Below, one piece after another: positions 1-5,229 of a stretch of 5,229 nt of DNA. The stretch is from Christensenella sp. UBA1262 (lineage in GTDB: Bacteria; Bacillota; Clostridia; Christensenellales; CAG-917): NCBI GenBank assembly GCA_002308215.1, contig DBVO01000028.1, positions 1 through 5,229 on the forward strand. Direction: 5' to 3'. The notes beneath the pieces were generated by a model. That model ran no database searches and was not told the DNA's origin. It worked only from the letters and a program-made list of their open reading frames with translations. Position numbers and translations under genes: made by a program. Within the stretch, counting starts at the first letter, position 1; the number at the start of each line of letters is the position of its first letter.

Positions 1-29
1 AGTAGGGGCGTAAAAACCTCTACTTTTTT
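1..29 (+). terminator. Intrinsic terminator of an upstream + strand gene
   Basis: Bases 1-8 (AGTAGGGG) pair with 17-24 (CCTCTACT) through one G-T wobble, around an 8-base A-rich loop, and the stem runs into a T tract at 24-29. This is the form of a rho-independent terminator. The gene it ends lies to the left of the window, and the stem could extend further left than can be seen. Confidence 0.7.
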
Positions 30-37
30 ATGCTTTG

Positions 38-53
38 TTGTCAAATTTGACAA
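38..53. promoter_or_regulatory. Perfect 16-base palindrome, candidate operator
   Basis: TTGTCAAATTTGACAA is identical to its own reverse complement, with 8-base half sites and no spacer. Its right half contains a perfect -35 hexamer, TTGACA (47-52), and a perfect -10 hexamer, TATAAT, lies at 75-80. The gap between them is 22 bases, longer than the usual 16 to 18, so this is at best a poor or activator-dependent promoter. The symmetry is what a dimeric repressor site would show. It lies about 360 bases before the first gene start, so its target is uncertain. Confidence 0.4.
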
Positions 54-238
54 TATTCAAGAAGTTATTAATTTTATAATTAATAAAGATTTGTAAAAAA
101 CTGCTTACAAAGTATTTAAAACACGACATAATAAACAAAAAACTAACTAATGCCTTTAATTATTTGTTTTGATTCTTTCAAACATATTGCAATTTTATTA
201 GAAAAATAGATCCGAATAGGGAAAAAAATAGCAAAAAA

Positions 239-268
239 GTAACAAAATTGTATTATTTGTCTTATAAT
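239..268 (+). promoter_or_regulatory. Probable promoter of the exported-protein operon
   Basis: A perfect TATAAT lies at 263-268. At 18 bases upstream is GTAACA (239-244), which matches 4 of 6 positions of the TTGACA consensus. Transcription would begin around 275, giving an untranslated leader of roughly 137 bases before the ATG at 412. The weak -35 box suggests either moderate strength or a need for an activator. The call rests on the -10 match and position only; in such AT-rich DNA a chance match is possible. Confidence 0.45.
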
Positions 269-274
269 CGGTTT

Positions 275-362
275 TTTTGTTGCACTTTTGTTGCACTGAA
301 AGTGCTATTTTATGCCTTGTGCGGTAAAAATATGCCACTTTTAGAGTAGGCAAACCACACAA
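275..362 (+). promoter_or_regulatory. Structured 5' leader with competing hairpins
   Basis: Two tandem copies of TTTTGTTGCAC (275-285 and 286-296) are followed by AAAGTGC (299-305). This can pair either with GCACTTT of the first copy (282-288, 7 pairs) or, through AGTGC, with GCACT of the second (293-297, 5 pairs, loop GAA). Further on, TTGTGCGG (317-324) pairs with CCACACAA (355-362) with one mismatch. Nested inside it, TGCCACT (333-339) pairs with AGT-A-GGCA (345-352) with one bulged A. TATGCC occurs twice (311-316, 331-336), so GGCA has two partners. No T tract follows, so it is not an intrinsic terminator. No known riboswitch class was recognised. Confidence 0.4.
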
Positions 363-398
363 AAAAATAAAATAACATAAAATGTTAAATAAAATTAT

Positions 399-403
399 AG
401 GAG
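399..403 (+). promoter_or_regulatory. Shine-Dalgarno site that decides the first gene's start
   Basis: AGGAG lies 8 bases before the ATG at 412. The in-frame ATG at 382, ten codons further up, has only A-rich sequence before it. Starting at 412 also puts the Lys-rich n-region directly at the N-terminus of the signal peptide, as expected. Confidence 0.85.
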
Positions 404-411
404 ATAAAAAT

Positions 412-1005
412 ATGAATTTAAAAGGAAAAATAGTTTTGATAACAGTAATTACTATTATCGCTATTGTTGGTGTTGGTTTTGCAACATGGACATTTACAAA
501 TTCTGTTAATGAAAGTGTATCTGGAATAACAGGTGAAGCTACTGCAGCTATTGAAGCACAAGGTGTTCAAGTTAAGACTGCAGATGGTAGTGCAACAGTT
601 AGTGCTTTATACATTATCTGTGATTCACCTACAACTGGAAATGGAATTTATTGGTCCACAACAAATGATTCTACAGCTTATGCAAATAGAATCACACAAG
701 TTAAACTTATTGGCTCAGTAAATGAAGATGACAATGATATTCTTGATTTCTCAACTTATGTTGGAAACTTCTCTTGCAGCTTTGCAGCAGTTAATGGTAC
801 TTGGGTTAACATAGCAGCTCTTGCAGTTGACCATGATGAAACATCTTTAAGCAAGAATGCAGATGTTGAATATGTAGTTAACTTGCCAGCTCTTAGCTAT
901 GCAGCAGTTCCAGCAGATGTTTCAGAAGTAAATGCACTTGAAACAGAAGTAAATGCACTTAGCTTAACAATTACTTTCAGCTTTGAAGTAAAATCAGTTG
1001 CATAA
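412..1005 (+). CDS. TasA/camelysin-like exported protein with SipW-class signal peptide
   Basis: A 197-residue exported protein, likely a surface or matrix structural subunit. The N-terminus is MNLKGK, then a hydrophobic core (about 7-23), then GFATWTF (22-28). This G-x-x-x-x-W-x-F ending resembles TasA of Bacillus subtilis (GGGTWAAF) and other SipW substrates; cleavage would fall near 24-28. The mature part is Ala/Val/Thr/Ser-rich, mostly predicted beta strand, acidic, with two Cys, and ends in LTITFSFEV (185-193), recalling the FSFEA strand of TasA. Residues 172-184 form a doubled heptad, EVNALET/EVNALS. It is shorter than TasA (about 260). The start at 412 is chosen over 382 because of its strong ribosome binding site. 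The signal peptidase gene follows after 10 bases. Membership of the export class is fairly sure; fibre formation is inferred. Confidence 0.75.
   Translation: MNLKGKIVLITVITIIAIVGVGFATWTFTNSVNESVSGITGEATAAIEAQGVQVKTADGSATVSALYIICDSPTTGNGIYWSTTNDSTAYANRITQVKLIGSVNEDDNDILDFSTYVGNFSCSFAAVNGTWVNIAALAVDHDETSLSKNADVEYVVNLPALSYAAVPADVSEVNALETEVNALSLTITFSFEVKSVA
923..960 (+). repeat. In-frame 21-base tandem duplication in the TasA-like gene
   Basis: CAGAAGTAAATGCACTT occurs perfectly at 923-939 and 944-960, a period of 21 bases or exactly seven codons. It encodes two copies of EVNALE(T/S)-like heptads just before the last predicted beta strand. The exact identity at DNA level, including third codon positions, suggests a recent duplication by slippage rather than old protein repeats. 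Confidence 0.85.
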
Positions 1006-1015
1006 TAAAAAGTAA

Positions 1016-1807
1016 ATGACATCAATTACGATTATTGTTATAGTCGTAGTTGCAATATTGACAGCAGTAATATTTGGTTTTGCTTGGCTTGGCTATGCCT
1101 CTTGTTTAAAAGCATTTAAGCTTGAGGTAAGCCAGGGAAAGCATGATGATGAAATCCGAAAGGAATATATTAATATAAATAAGCGTAAGCAAGTCATAGT
1201 TAAGGTAATTTGCTATACTATGACTTTTATATTGCTGTGTGTTCTTATAGGATTGTTTATAACAGGTCTGAGCTATAAAGCCTCGGGGGAAAGCCTTACA
1301 ATAAACAATAAAACAGTCTTAGTTATTAAGTCTGGCTCTATGTCTGAATACTATGATGAAGATATTTCTGAAAAGTATAAAGATTTAGGGTATGATAGTA
1401 GACTGCAGTTCAGTGTAGGTGATATTTGTATTTGTGAAAAGGTTAGCCCTGAAGAAGCACTTACGTTGGGCGAGGTTTATGGTTATAAACATAAAAATAT
1501 AATTATTGTTCATAGGCTTATTGGTACATATACTAATAATACTGGCGAAGTATTTTATATTTTTAGAGGCGATAATAACCCAGGCAAAGATCAGATATTA
1601 GTGCCAGCTAATAATATTATATATCATTATACAGGCAATAGACTTCAAGTAATTGGGTCTTTTATATTATATGCTCAATCCTATCTAGGTATTTGGTCAT
1701 TAGTATGTCTTGTAGGTATTATTATTGGTTCAGATATTGTGCTACACAAAATACAAAAGCTCAGTAAACAGAGAGCAGAAGAAATAAGAGGTGCTATAAA
1801 TGACTAA
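1016..1807 (+). CDS. sipW: SipW-like (ER-type) signal peptidase I
   Basis: A 263-residue membrane serine protease that removes signal peptides of exported proteins, acting on the outer face of the membrane. The catalytic box is KSGSM (105-109), with Ser108 as the predicted nucleophile. The general base region is VHRLIG (165-170): His166 replaces the Lys of ordinary bacterial signal peptidases, which marks the SipW/archaeal/ER subgroup. The last box, RGDNNPGKD (184-192), supplies the conserved Asp residues. Membrane segments are predicted at about 4-27, 61-84 and 212-243 (one or two spans), with a basic C-terminal tail. It is longer than Bacillus SipW (about 190) because of the extra N-terminal span and a charged linker (about 35-60). 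No clear ribosome binding site precedes the ATG, so translation is probably coupled to the gene 10 bases upstream. The flanking genes encode its likely substrates. Confidence 0.9.
   Translation: MTSITIIVIVVVAILTAVIFGFAWLGYASCLKAFKLEVSQGKHDDEIRKEYININKRKQVIVKVICYTMTFILLCVLIGLFITGLSYKASGESLTINNKTVLVIKSGSMSEYYDEDISEKYKDLGYDSRLQFSVGDICICEKVSPEEALTLGEVYGYKHKNIIIVHRLIGTYTNNTGEVFYIFRGDNNPGKDQILVPANNIIYHYTGNRLQVIGSFILYAQSYLGIWSLVCLVGIIIGSDIVLHKIQKLSKQRAEEIRGAIND
1786..1791 (+). promoter_or_regulatory. Ribosome binding site inside the signal peptidase gene
   Basis: AAGAGG lies 8 bases before the ATG at 1800 and within the last codons of the signal peptidase gene. It supports the 8-base overlapping start (ATGACTAA, 1800-1807) of the third gene. 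Confidence 0.7.
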
Positions 1808-2777
1808 GAAAATAGTACTTATTTTAATAATACTTTGTTTTACCACTTGTATTTTTTGTGGTACAGCTTTTTCTGCCTGGGTTTATAATGATGATGTCAC
1901 CTTAAGCCAAGTAATTCAAACTACTGTTCCAACCTGGAATTTTAATGATACTGATTTTGCTTTATATGATAATGTCGCTTCTAGTACTAACTTAACAATT
2001 ACCAAAGAAACAACCCTAACCCAAGGTAGTGCAGAAGCTATTAGGGCTACTAGCACATCTGGGACAACTACAAAAGATCATATTATCAATATTAGTTTTG
2101 ATAGAGATTATTATATGAGCGAAATTTGGTACTATAAATTTGAATTTGATTATCACCACAGATATAAGAGAGAACAATATAATAAAGGTTTTCCAACAGT
2201 TCAATTTTTAGTAGGCAACGCTACTTTTGGATCTGGTCAAGGTGGTACTGACTCATGTACAAGTAAATCTGCTTTTGTTGCTACTCCTATTGATGAGGAT
2301 TGGTGGCATTTAGAATACTATATTTTTGCTCATGCACCAGTACTTTCTAATCATGGTGATAGCCCAATTCCTTTAACTAAAAAGATAAATGGTGTAAGAA
2401 TTAATGATAGAACTATGTACGACTATAACGGTACAACAGCTTATGTAGTTATAGATAATATGAAGTTTAGTGCAGAGCCTGCATCAAGACTAGGTATCTT
2501 TAATAGATGGACCAGTGATACAGCAGGGAAATACTTCTGGTTTAAGGTTGCATTTGCTGGCGAATTGCATTCAGTTAAACTTTATTCAAGTGATACAAGT
2601 GTAGCAGTTCCAGAATTTGATCCAAGTGATACAGTTTCTACAACAGCACCATTCCCAAATGGAAGCCCTTTCTACTTCTATTTAGTAGCCGCCGGTACTG
2701 TTACATTTACAGCGGAGCTAGAAGTAGGAGATGATCATAGAATTTTATCAATTTCTAATACCTTAACTGTAACGTAG
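1800..2777 (+). CDS. Exported beta-rich protein of unknown family, SipW-class signal peptide
   Basis: A 325-residue protein not recognised as a named family. The N-terminus MTKK, a hydrophobic stretch (5-20) and GTAFSAWVYND (21-31) form a signal peptide of the same type as in the first gene; cleavage is likely near 23-28. The mature part has two apparent regions. Residues about 45-225 are rich in Trp, Tyr and Phe with alternating polar and hydrophobic strands, and end in AYVVIDNMKFS (214-224), a pattern common at the last strand of jelly-roll carbohydrate-binding modules. Residues about 235-325 look like an Ig-type beta domain ending in SISNTLTVT. No sortase motif, lipobox or C-terminal anchor is visible. 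It overlaps the signal peptidase gene by 8 bases, so it is very likely co-expressed and processed by it. A role as minor fibre subunit, anchor or glycan binder is inference. Confidence 0.65.
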   Translation: MTKKIVLILIILCFTTCIFCGTAFSAWVYNDDVTLSQVIQTTVPTWNFNDTDFALYDNVASSTNLTITKETTLTQGSAEAIRATSTSGTTTKDHIINISFDRDYYMSEIWYYKFEFDYHHRYKREQYNKGFPTVQFLVGNATFGSGQGGTDSCTSKSAFVATPIDEDWWHLEYYIFAHAPVLSNHGDSPIPLTKKINGVRINDRTMYDYNGTTAYVVIDNMKFSAEPASRLGIFNRWTSDTAGKYFWFKVAFAGELHSVKLYSSDTSVAVPEFDPSDTVSTTAPFPNGSPFYFYLVAAGTVTFTAELEVGDDHRILSISNTLTVT

Positions 2778-2932
2778 TTATTTTTTATTAAAGGCAGATG
2801 CAACCGAGAATATTCTCTATATGCTCGTTCGCACATCTTCCAACAAAGAGTTTATAGAGCAACTCAATCTCCAACTCAAAGTTTTCCAAAAGGAATGCTT
2901 CACGTTCAGAAACAAATAACATCTAAAAAATG
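2778..2932. other. Convergent intergenic junction
   Basis: The 155 bases after the third gene begin with AT-rich sequence (TTATTTTTTATTA) with no hairpin of its own. Then come codon-like sequences with a composition closer to the transporter genes than to the operon upstream (see 2791-2919). The A-run at 2925-2930 leads into the bidirectional terminator. Confidence 0.6.
2791..2919 (+). pseudogene. Possible 3' remnant of a lost gene (42 codons, no start)
   Basis: This + frame reads KADATENILYMLVRTSSNK and continues through an amphipathic stretch (FIEQLNLQLKVFQKE) to CFTFRNK and a TAA at 2917-2919. It looks like the C-terminal end of a protein: helical, charged and of ordinary composition, with codons such as CTC, CGC, ACC and ACG that the AT-rich operon just upstream rarely uses. 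No start codon with a ribosome binding site is present; the only ATG (2821) has none. The family is not recognised. A transposase or other mobile-gene tail is a guess. The opposite strand is also open here in the same codon phase, so chance cannot be excluded. Confidence 0.3.
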
Positions 2933-2960
2933 AAAAGCACGGCATAGCCGTGCTTTTTTT
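2933..2960. terminator. Bidirectional intrinsic terminator between convergent operons
   Basis: AAAAGCACGGC (2933-2943) pairs perfectly with GCCGTGCTTTT (2947-2957) around the 3-base loop ATA. The T tract at 2954-2960 serves the + strand operon. On the - strand, the A-runs at 2933-2936 and 2925-2930 become T-rich and serve the transporter operon, whose stop codon lies about 15 bases away. For the + strand operon it is 155 bases past the last stop. Confidence 0.9.
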
Positions 2961-2972
2961 ATGCGAATTTTT

Positions 2973-3710
2973 TCAAAGTCCCAAAAACTCGCGAGTGCGA
3001 GGTTCTTTGGGGTTTTCAAAGATTTGCTTTGGAGTGCCTTCTTCAAGGATGACGCCGTCGTCCATAAACACGACGCGGTTTGCAACGTTCTTTGCAAAAT
3101 TCATCTCGTGAGTGACGACAATCATTGTGAGTCCCGATTTTGCGAGGTCCTGCATGACGGAGAGAACTTCGCCCACCATTTCGGGGTCGAGAGCGGAGGT
3201 CGGTTCATCAAAGAGTATGACCTCGGGGTGCATAGATAGCGCGCGAGCGATTGCCACGCGCTGTTTTTGACCGCCGGAGAGCTGTTTAGGTTTTGCCTTT
3301 TGATAGGCGTCCATACCGACGATTTTGAGGTAGTGAAGCGCGCGTTCGTTTGCCTCTGCCTTTTTCATTTTCAGAACTTTTCTGAGTCCGAGCGTGCAGT
3401 TTGAAAGCACGTTGTAGTTGTTGAAAAGGTTGAAAGATTGAAAGACCATGCCCACGTTTCTGCGGTAGAGGTCGGGGTCCTTTTTATGTGCGACGTCCTG
3501 ACCGTGGTAGAATATTTGCCCGCCCGACGGCGTTTCAAACAGGTTTATGCAACGGAGAAGTGTGCTTTTTCCGCTACCCGAACTGCCGATAATGCAAGTG
3601 ACATCGCCCTTGTTTACGACAAAGTCCACGTCTTTCAACACTTGATGGTCGCCAAACGATTTGCTGAGATGTTCGACGCGAATGATTTCGCAATTTGGAT
3701 AGTCAATCAT
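2973..3710 (-). CDS. Polar amino acid ABC transporter, ATP-binding protein
   Basis: A 245-residue cytoplasmic ATPase of the HisP/GlnQ type that powers import of a polar amino acid. All motifs are intact: Walker [10 protein letters not shown] (42-50), Q-loop Gln91 in FQSFNLF, signature LSGGQ (144-148), Walker B VILFDEP (164-170), D-loop SALD (172-175) and H-loop His201. The C-terminus [13 protein letters not shown] is typical of the family, and the length is normal. It is the last gene of the operon. Its ATG overlaps the end of the permease gene by 8 bases (ATGATTGA), with a strong ribosome binding site at 3719-3724. The terminator follows within about 15 bases. The family is certain; the substrate (for example Gln, Glu, His, Arg or cystine) cannot be told from this subunit. 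Confidence 0.95.
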   Translation of the reverse strand: MIDYPNCEIIRVEHLSKSFGDHQVLKDVDFVVNKGDVTCIIGSSGSGKSTLLRCINLFETPSGGQIFYHGQDVAHKKDPDLYRRNVGMVFQSFNLFNNYNVLSNCTLGLRKVLKMKKAEANERALHYLKIVGMDAYQKAKPKQLSGGQKQRVAIARALSMHPEVILFDEPTSALDPEMVGEVLSVMQDLAKSGLTMIVVTHEMNFAKNVANRVVFMDDGVILEEGTPKQIFENPKEPRTREFLGL

Positions 3711-4473
3711 TTTTGTTTCCTCCCATCTCTATTGCATAGCTTTCTGCGTCCATATTTTGCGACCCCAAGACTTTATAGTTCTTTTTGCCGTCCATTTTGC
3801 GCTCTATGAAGCGGAGAAGGAGGGTTATCGAATAGGTGAGCACAAAGTATATAGCCGCCACGAGCAAATACGTCGCAAACGTCTCGTAGTTGATTTTGAC
3901 GATAGTCTTTGCTTGGAAAAAGAGTTCCGCAAACCCGATGACGTTGAGCACGGACGTGTCTTTTATGTTGATGACAAACTCGTTGCTCACGGAGGGGAGT
4001 ATGTTGCGCAGAGCCTGCGGTATGACAACGTAGAACATCGTCTTTGAGTGCGACATACCGATTGCGTGTGCAGCTTCAAACTGCCCTTGGTCTATGGATA
4101 TTATGCCACCGCGCACGATTTCCGCCATGTATGCGCCCGTGTTGATGGAAACGATGATGAGTGCGCTCACGGTCACGTTGAGCGTCTGTCCGTCGTTTAA
4201 GAGCGCGAAGCCCCAAAAGATGACCATCGCTTGCACCATCATAGGCGTGCAACGGAAAACTTCGACGTAGGCTGACAGTATCACGTCCGCAATCTTTTTC
4301 AGCACCTTCAAAAACTTGTTTTTCGGCGTCGGCATAGTGCGGAATACTCCAATCAAAATACCGATGCCAAGTCCGACGAGAGTGCCGATTAGAGCGACGA
4401 GCATAGTGTAGCCCACGCCTTCCAAAATCCATTTGTAATAATCTTTGATTATTATTCCTATAGTTTCAAACAT
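3703..4473 (-). CDS. Polar amino acid ABC transporter, permease protein
   Basis: A 256-residue inner-membrane permease of the HisM/GlnP type. Membrane segments are predicted at about 17-44, 62-90, 99-120, 170-190 and 203-222. The family box usually written F-R-G-T-P-x-x-V-Q appears as FRCTPMMVQ (73-81), with Cys75 in place of Gly. The cytoplasmic EAA loop that docks with the ATPase begins at EAAHAIGM (133-140) and reaches IPQAL (151-155). After the usual end of the family (RFIERKM, 221-227) there is a hydrophilic tail of about 29 residues. The ATG lies 6 bases after the stop of the binding-protein gene, with GGAAG 11 bases upstream. A single permease gene suggests a homodimeric channel, as in GlnP-type systems. 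The exact substrate is not determined. Confidence 0.93.
   Translation of the reverse strand: MFETIGIIIKDYYKWILEGVGYTMLVALIGTLVGLGIGILIGVFRTMPTPKNKFLKVLKKIADVILSAYVEVFRCTPMMVQAMVIFWGFALLNDGQTLNVTVSALIIVSINTGAYMAEIVRGGIISIDQGQFEAAHAIGMSHSKTMFYVVIPQALRNILPSVSNEFVINIKDTSVLNVIGFAELFFQAKTIVKINYETFATYLLVAAIYFVLTYSITLLLRFIERKMDGKKNYKVLGSQNMDAESYAIEMGGNKND
3719..3724 (-). promoter_or_regulatory. Ribosome binding site of the ATPase gene
   Basis: On the - strand GGGAGG lies 8 bases before the ATG at 3710, inside the last codons of the permease gene. This strong site explains how the overlapping start is used. Confidence 0.8.
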
Positions 4474-4479
4474 AATTCG

Positions 4480-5229
4480 TTATTCTTCCGCGCCTGCTGA
4501 TTGAGTTATTGCGTTTTGCATCATACTTGCGCGTTCTTCCTGTGAAATATTTGCGAGCGCGGCGTTGACGGAGGAGAGAAGGTCGCTTCCTTTTTTGAGA
4601 CCTACCGCGATTGCAACGTCGTCATCCGTCGCTTCAAAACCCGTCGTGTTGTTGACGAGGTGAATATAGGTGAAATTTGGGTTGGATGCGCAGTTTTCAA
4701 TCGCTCCCGGTTCCTCTGCGACGTAGCCGTCAACCGCACGTGTGTTCAATGCGTTTATCATATCGGGGAAATCGTCCATCGGTTGTTGAGCGATTATACC
4801 ATGTGCGCTTGCCTGTGCTTGAAGTGCGTCGTTGTGGAAAGTTCCGTTTTGTGCGACTATCTTTGCGCCCCTGAGTTCGTCGAGAGAAGTTGCGTTTTTG
4901 AATTCGCCGTCGTTTCTCACTACTACGACGAGTTGGCTCTCATAATAGACGTTGGAAAAGTCAATAGACTTTTTTCTTTCAAGCGTTGGACTCATGCCTG
5001 CGATGATGAGATCAATCGTACCTGCTTTGACCGCGGGGATGAGTGCGTCCCATTCGAGTTTGACGATGACTAGTTCTTTGCCGAGGCTTTCCGCAATCTT
5101 CTTTGCAATCTGCACGTCGTAGCCATAGGCATAACTTGAAGATTGTTGTTTGTAGTTGCTGTTGTAAATCGGCACCGAACCGGGAATTTGCTTCGTCAGG
5201 GTATAGTTGAAAGGCGCGTAGGCACATTC
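4480..5229 (-). CDS. Polar amino acid ABC transporter, substrate-binding protein (5' end outside window)
   Basis: The extracellular amino acid binding protein (SBP_bac_3 family) of the operon; 249 codons are visible and the true start with its signal peptide lies beyond 5229. The visible part opens with ECAYAPFNYT, the usual first strand of the mature domain. It continues with GYDVQIAKKIAE (36-47 of the fragment), then AGMSPTLERKKSIDFS (77-92), whose Arg85 corresponds to the Arg that binds the ligand carboxylate in the LAO/HisJ family. VDGYVAEEP (166-174) has Asp167 at the position that binds the amino group. The GTG at 5175 is in frame but lies inside the conserved domain and is not the start. 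In this lineage the protein is normally a lipoprotein, which cannot be checked here. The ligand class is amino acid; which one is open. Confidence 0.92.
   Translation of the reverse strand, partial: ECAYAPFNYTLTKQIPGSVPIYNSNYKQQSSSYAYGYDVQIAKKIAESLGKELVIVKLEWDALIPAVKAGTIDLIIAGMSPTLERKKSIDFSNVYYESQLVVVVRNDGEFKNATSLDELRGAKIVAQNGTFHNDALQAQASAHGIIAQQPMDDFPDMINALNTRAVDGYVAEEPGAIENCASNPNFTYIHLVNNTTGFEATDDDVAIAVGLKKGSDLLSSVNAALANISQEERASMMQNAITQSAGAEE

Larger units (their letters stand above)
30..381. other. AT-rich intergenic region upstream of the exported-protein operon
   Basis: About 350 bases separate the left terminator from the first gene. No credible coding frame is present on either strand; the longest + frames near the end are 5 to 10 codons without a ribosome binding site. 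The region holds a perfect palindrome (38-53), two TATAAT boxes (75-80 and 263-268), and a repeat-rich leader with several possible hairpins (275-362). The middle part, about 85-240, is simple AT-rich sequence in which I see nothing specific. Confidence 0.7.

Noticed and set aside
312..344. Ten-codon leader peptide (MPCAVKICHF)
   Set aside because: No ribosome binding site precedes it, no run of identical regulatory codons is present, and no terminator follows.
349..362. GGCAAACC resembling a conserved piece of c-di-GMP-I (GEMM) riboswitches
   Set aside because: Only this octamer matches. The second conserved element and the tetraloop-receptor arm are absent, and the order of helices is wrong.
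382..411. Upstream ATG start for the TasA-like protein
   Set aside because: It lacks a ribosome binding site and adds ten residues before the natural signal-peptide n-region; AGGAG is placed ideally for the ATG at 412.
1839..1880. Lipoprotein lipobox at the Cys residues of the third gene's signal peptide
   Set aside because: Cys13 and Cys20 are preceded by Leu and Phe, not Gly, Ala or Ser, so they do not fit a lipobox; the SipW-type ending follows directly.
2788..2922. A 44-codon frame on the - strand (MLFVSEREAF...) opposite the orphan tail
   Set aside because: It has no ribosome binding site and begins just past the transporter terminator. It lies in the same codon phase as the + frame, the usual form of a shadow frame. 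A database search could reverse this.
3438..5073. Several + strand open frames over the transporter genes, and short frames elsewhere
   Set aside because: They are antisense or out-of-frame shadows of the well-supported transporter and operon genes, with no ribosome binding sites or recognisable domains.
5173..5175. GTG as start of the substrate-binding protein
   Set aside because: The frame is open to the window edge and the 18 upstream codons encode the conserved first strand ECAYAPFNYT of the family, so the gene continues beyond 5229.

Overview
The window looks like chromosome from a low-to-moderate GC Gram-positive bacterium, most likely an uncultured Clostridia-type Bacillota. This is inferred from the SipW-class signal peptidase system, the Shine-Dalgarno sites and the polar amino acid ABC transporter sequences; no rRNA or other taxonomic marker is present. 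The two halves differ clearly in base composition and codon use. Positions 1 to about 2780 are very AT-rich, while the transporter genes from about 2970 on use GC-ending codons freely.

Left half, + strand: position 1 falls in an intrinsic terminator of a gene that lies outside the window. An AT-rich intergenic stretch of about 380 bases follows. It contains a perfect 16-base palindrome, a good -10 box and a leader with nested and mutually exclusive hairpins. Next comes a tight three-gene operon: a small TasA/camelysin-like exported protein (412-1005), a SipW/ER-type signal peptidase I with Ser-His chemistry (1016-1807), and a larger exported beta-rich protein of unknown family (1800-2777). 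Both exported proteins carry the same kind of signal peptide ending in G-x-x-F-[AS]-[TA]-W-x-[FY]. The simplest reading is a self-contained surface or matrix-fibre module in which the middle gene processes the two outer products, comparable to tapA-sipW-tasA of Bacillus but with a different third component.

Junction, 2778-2972: a short stretch of intermediate composition carries a 42-codon open tail with no start of its own, possibly the 3' remnant of a lost gene. It is followed by a strong hairpin with A-runs on one side and T-runs on the other, which can end transcription from both converging operons.

Right half, - strand: a canonical polar amino acid ABC importer operon is read right to left. 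It consists of a substrate-binding protein (5' end cut off by the window edge), a HisM/GlnP-type permease, and a HisP/GlnQ-type ATPase. The genes are spaced by 6 bases and then overlap by 8. Binding protein captures an amino acid outside the membrane, the permease forms the channel and the ATPase drives uptake. The exact amino acid cannot be read from sequence alone. No CRISPR array, tRNA, rRNA or intact mobile element is visible.
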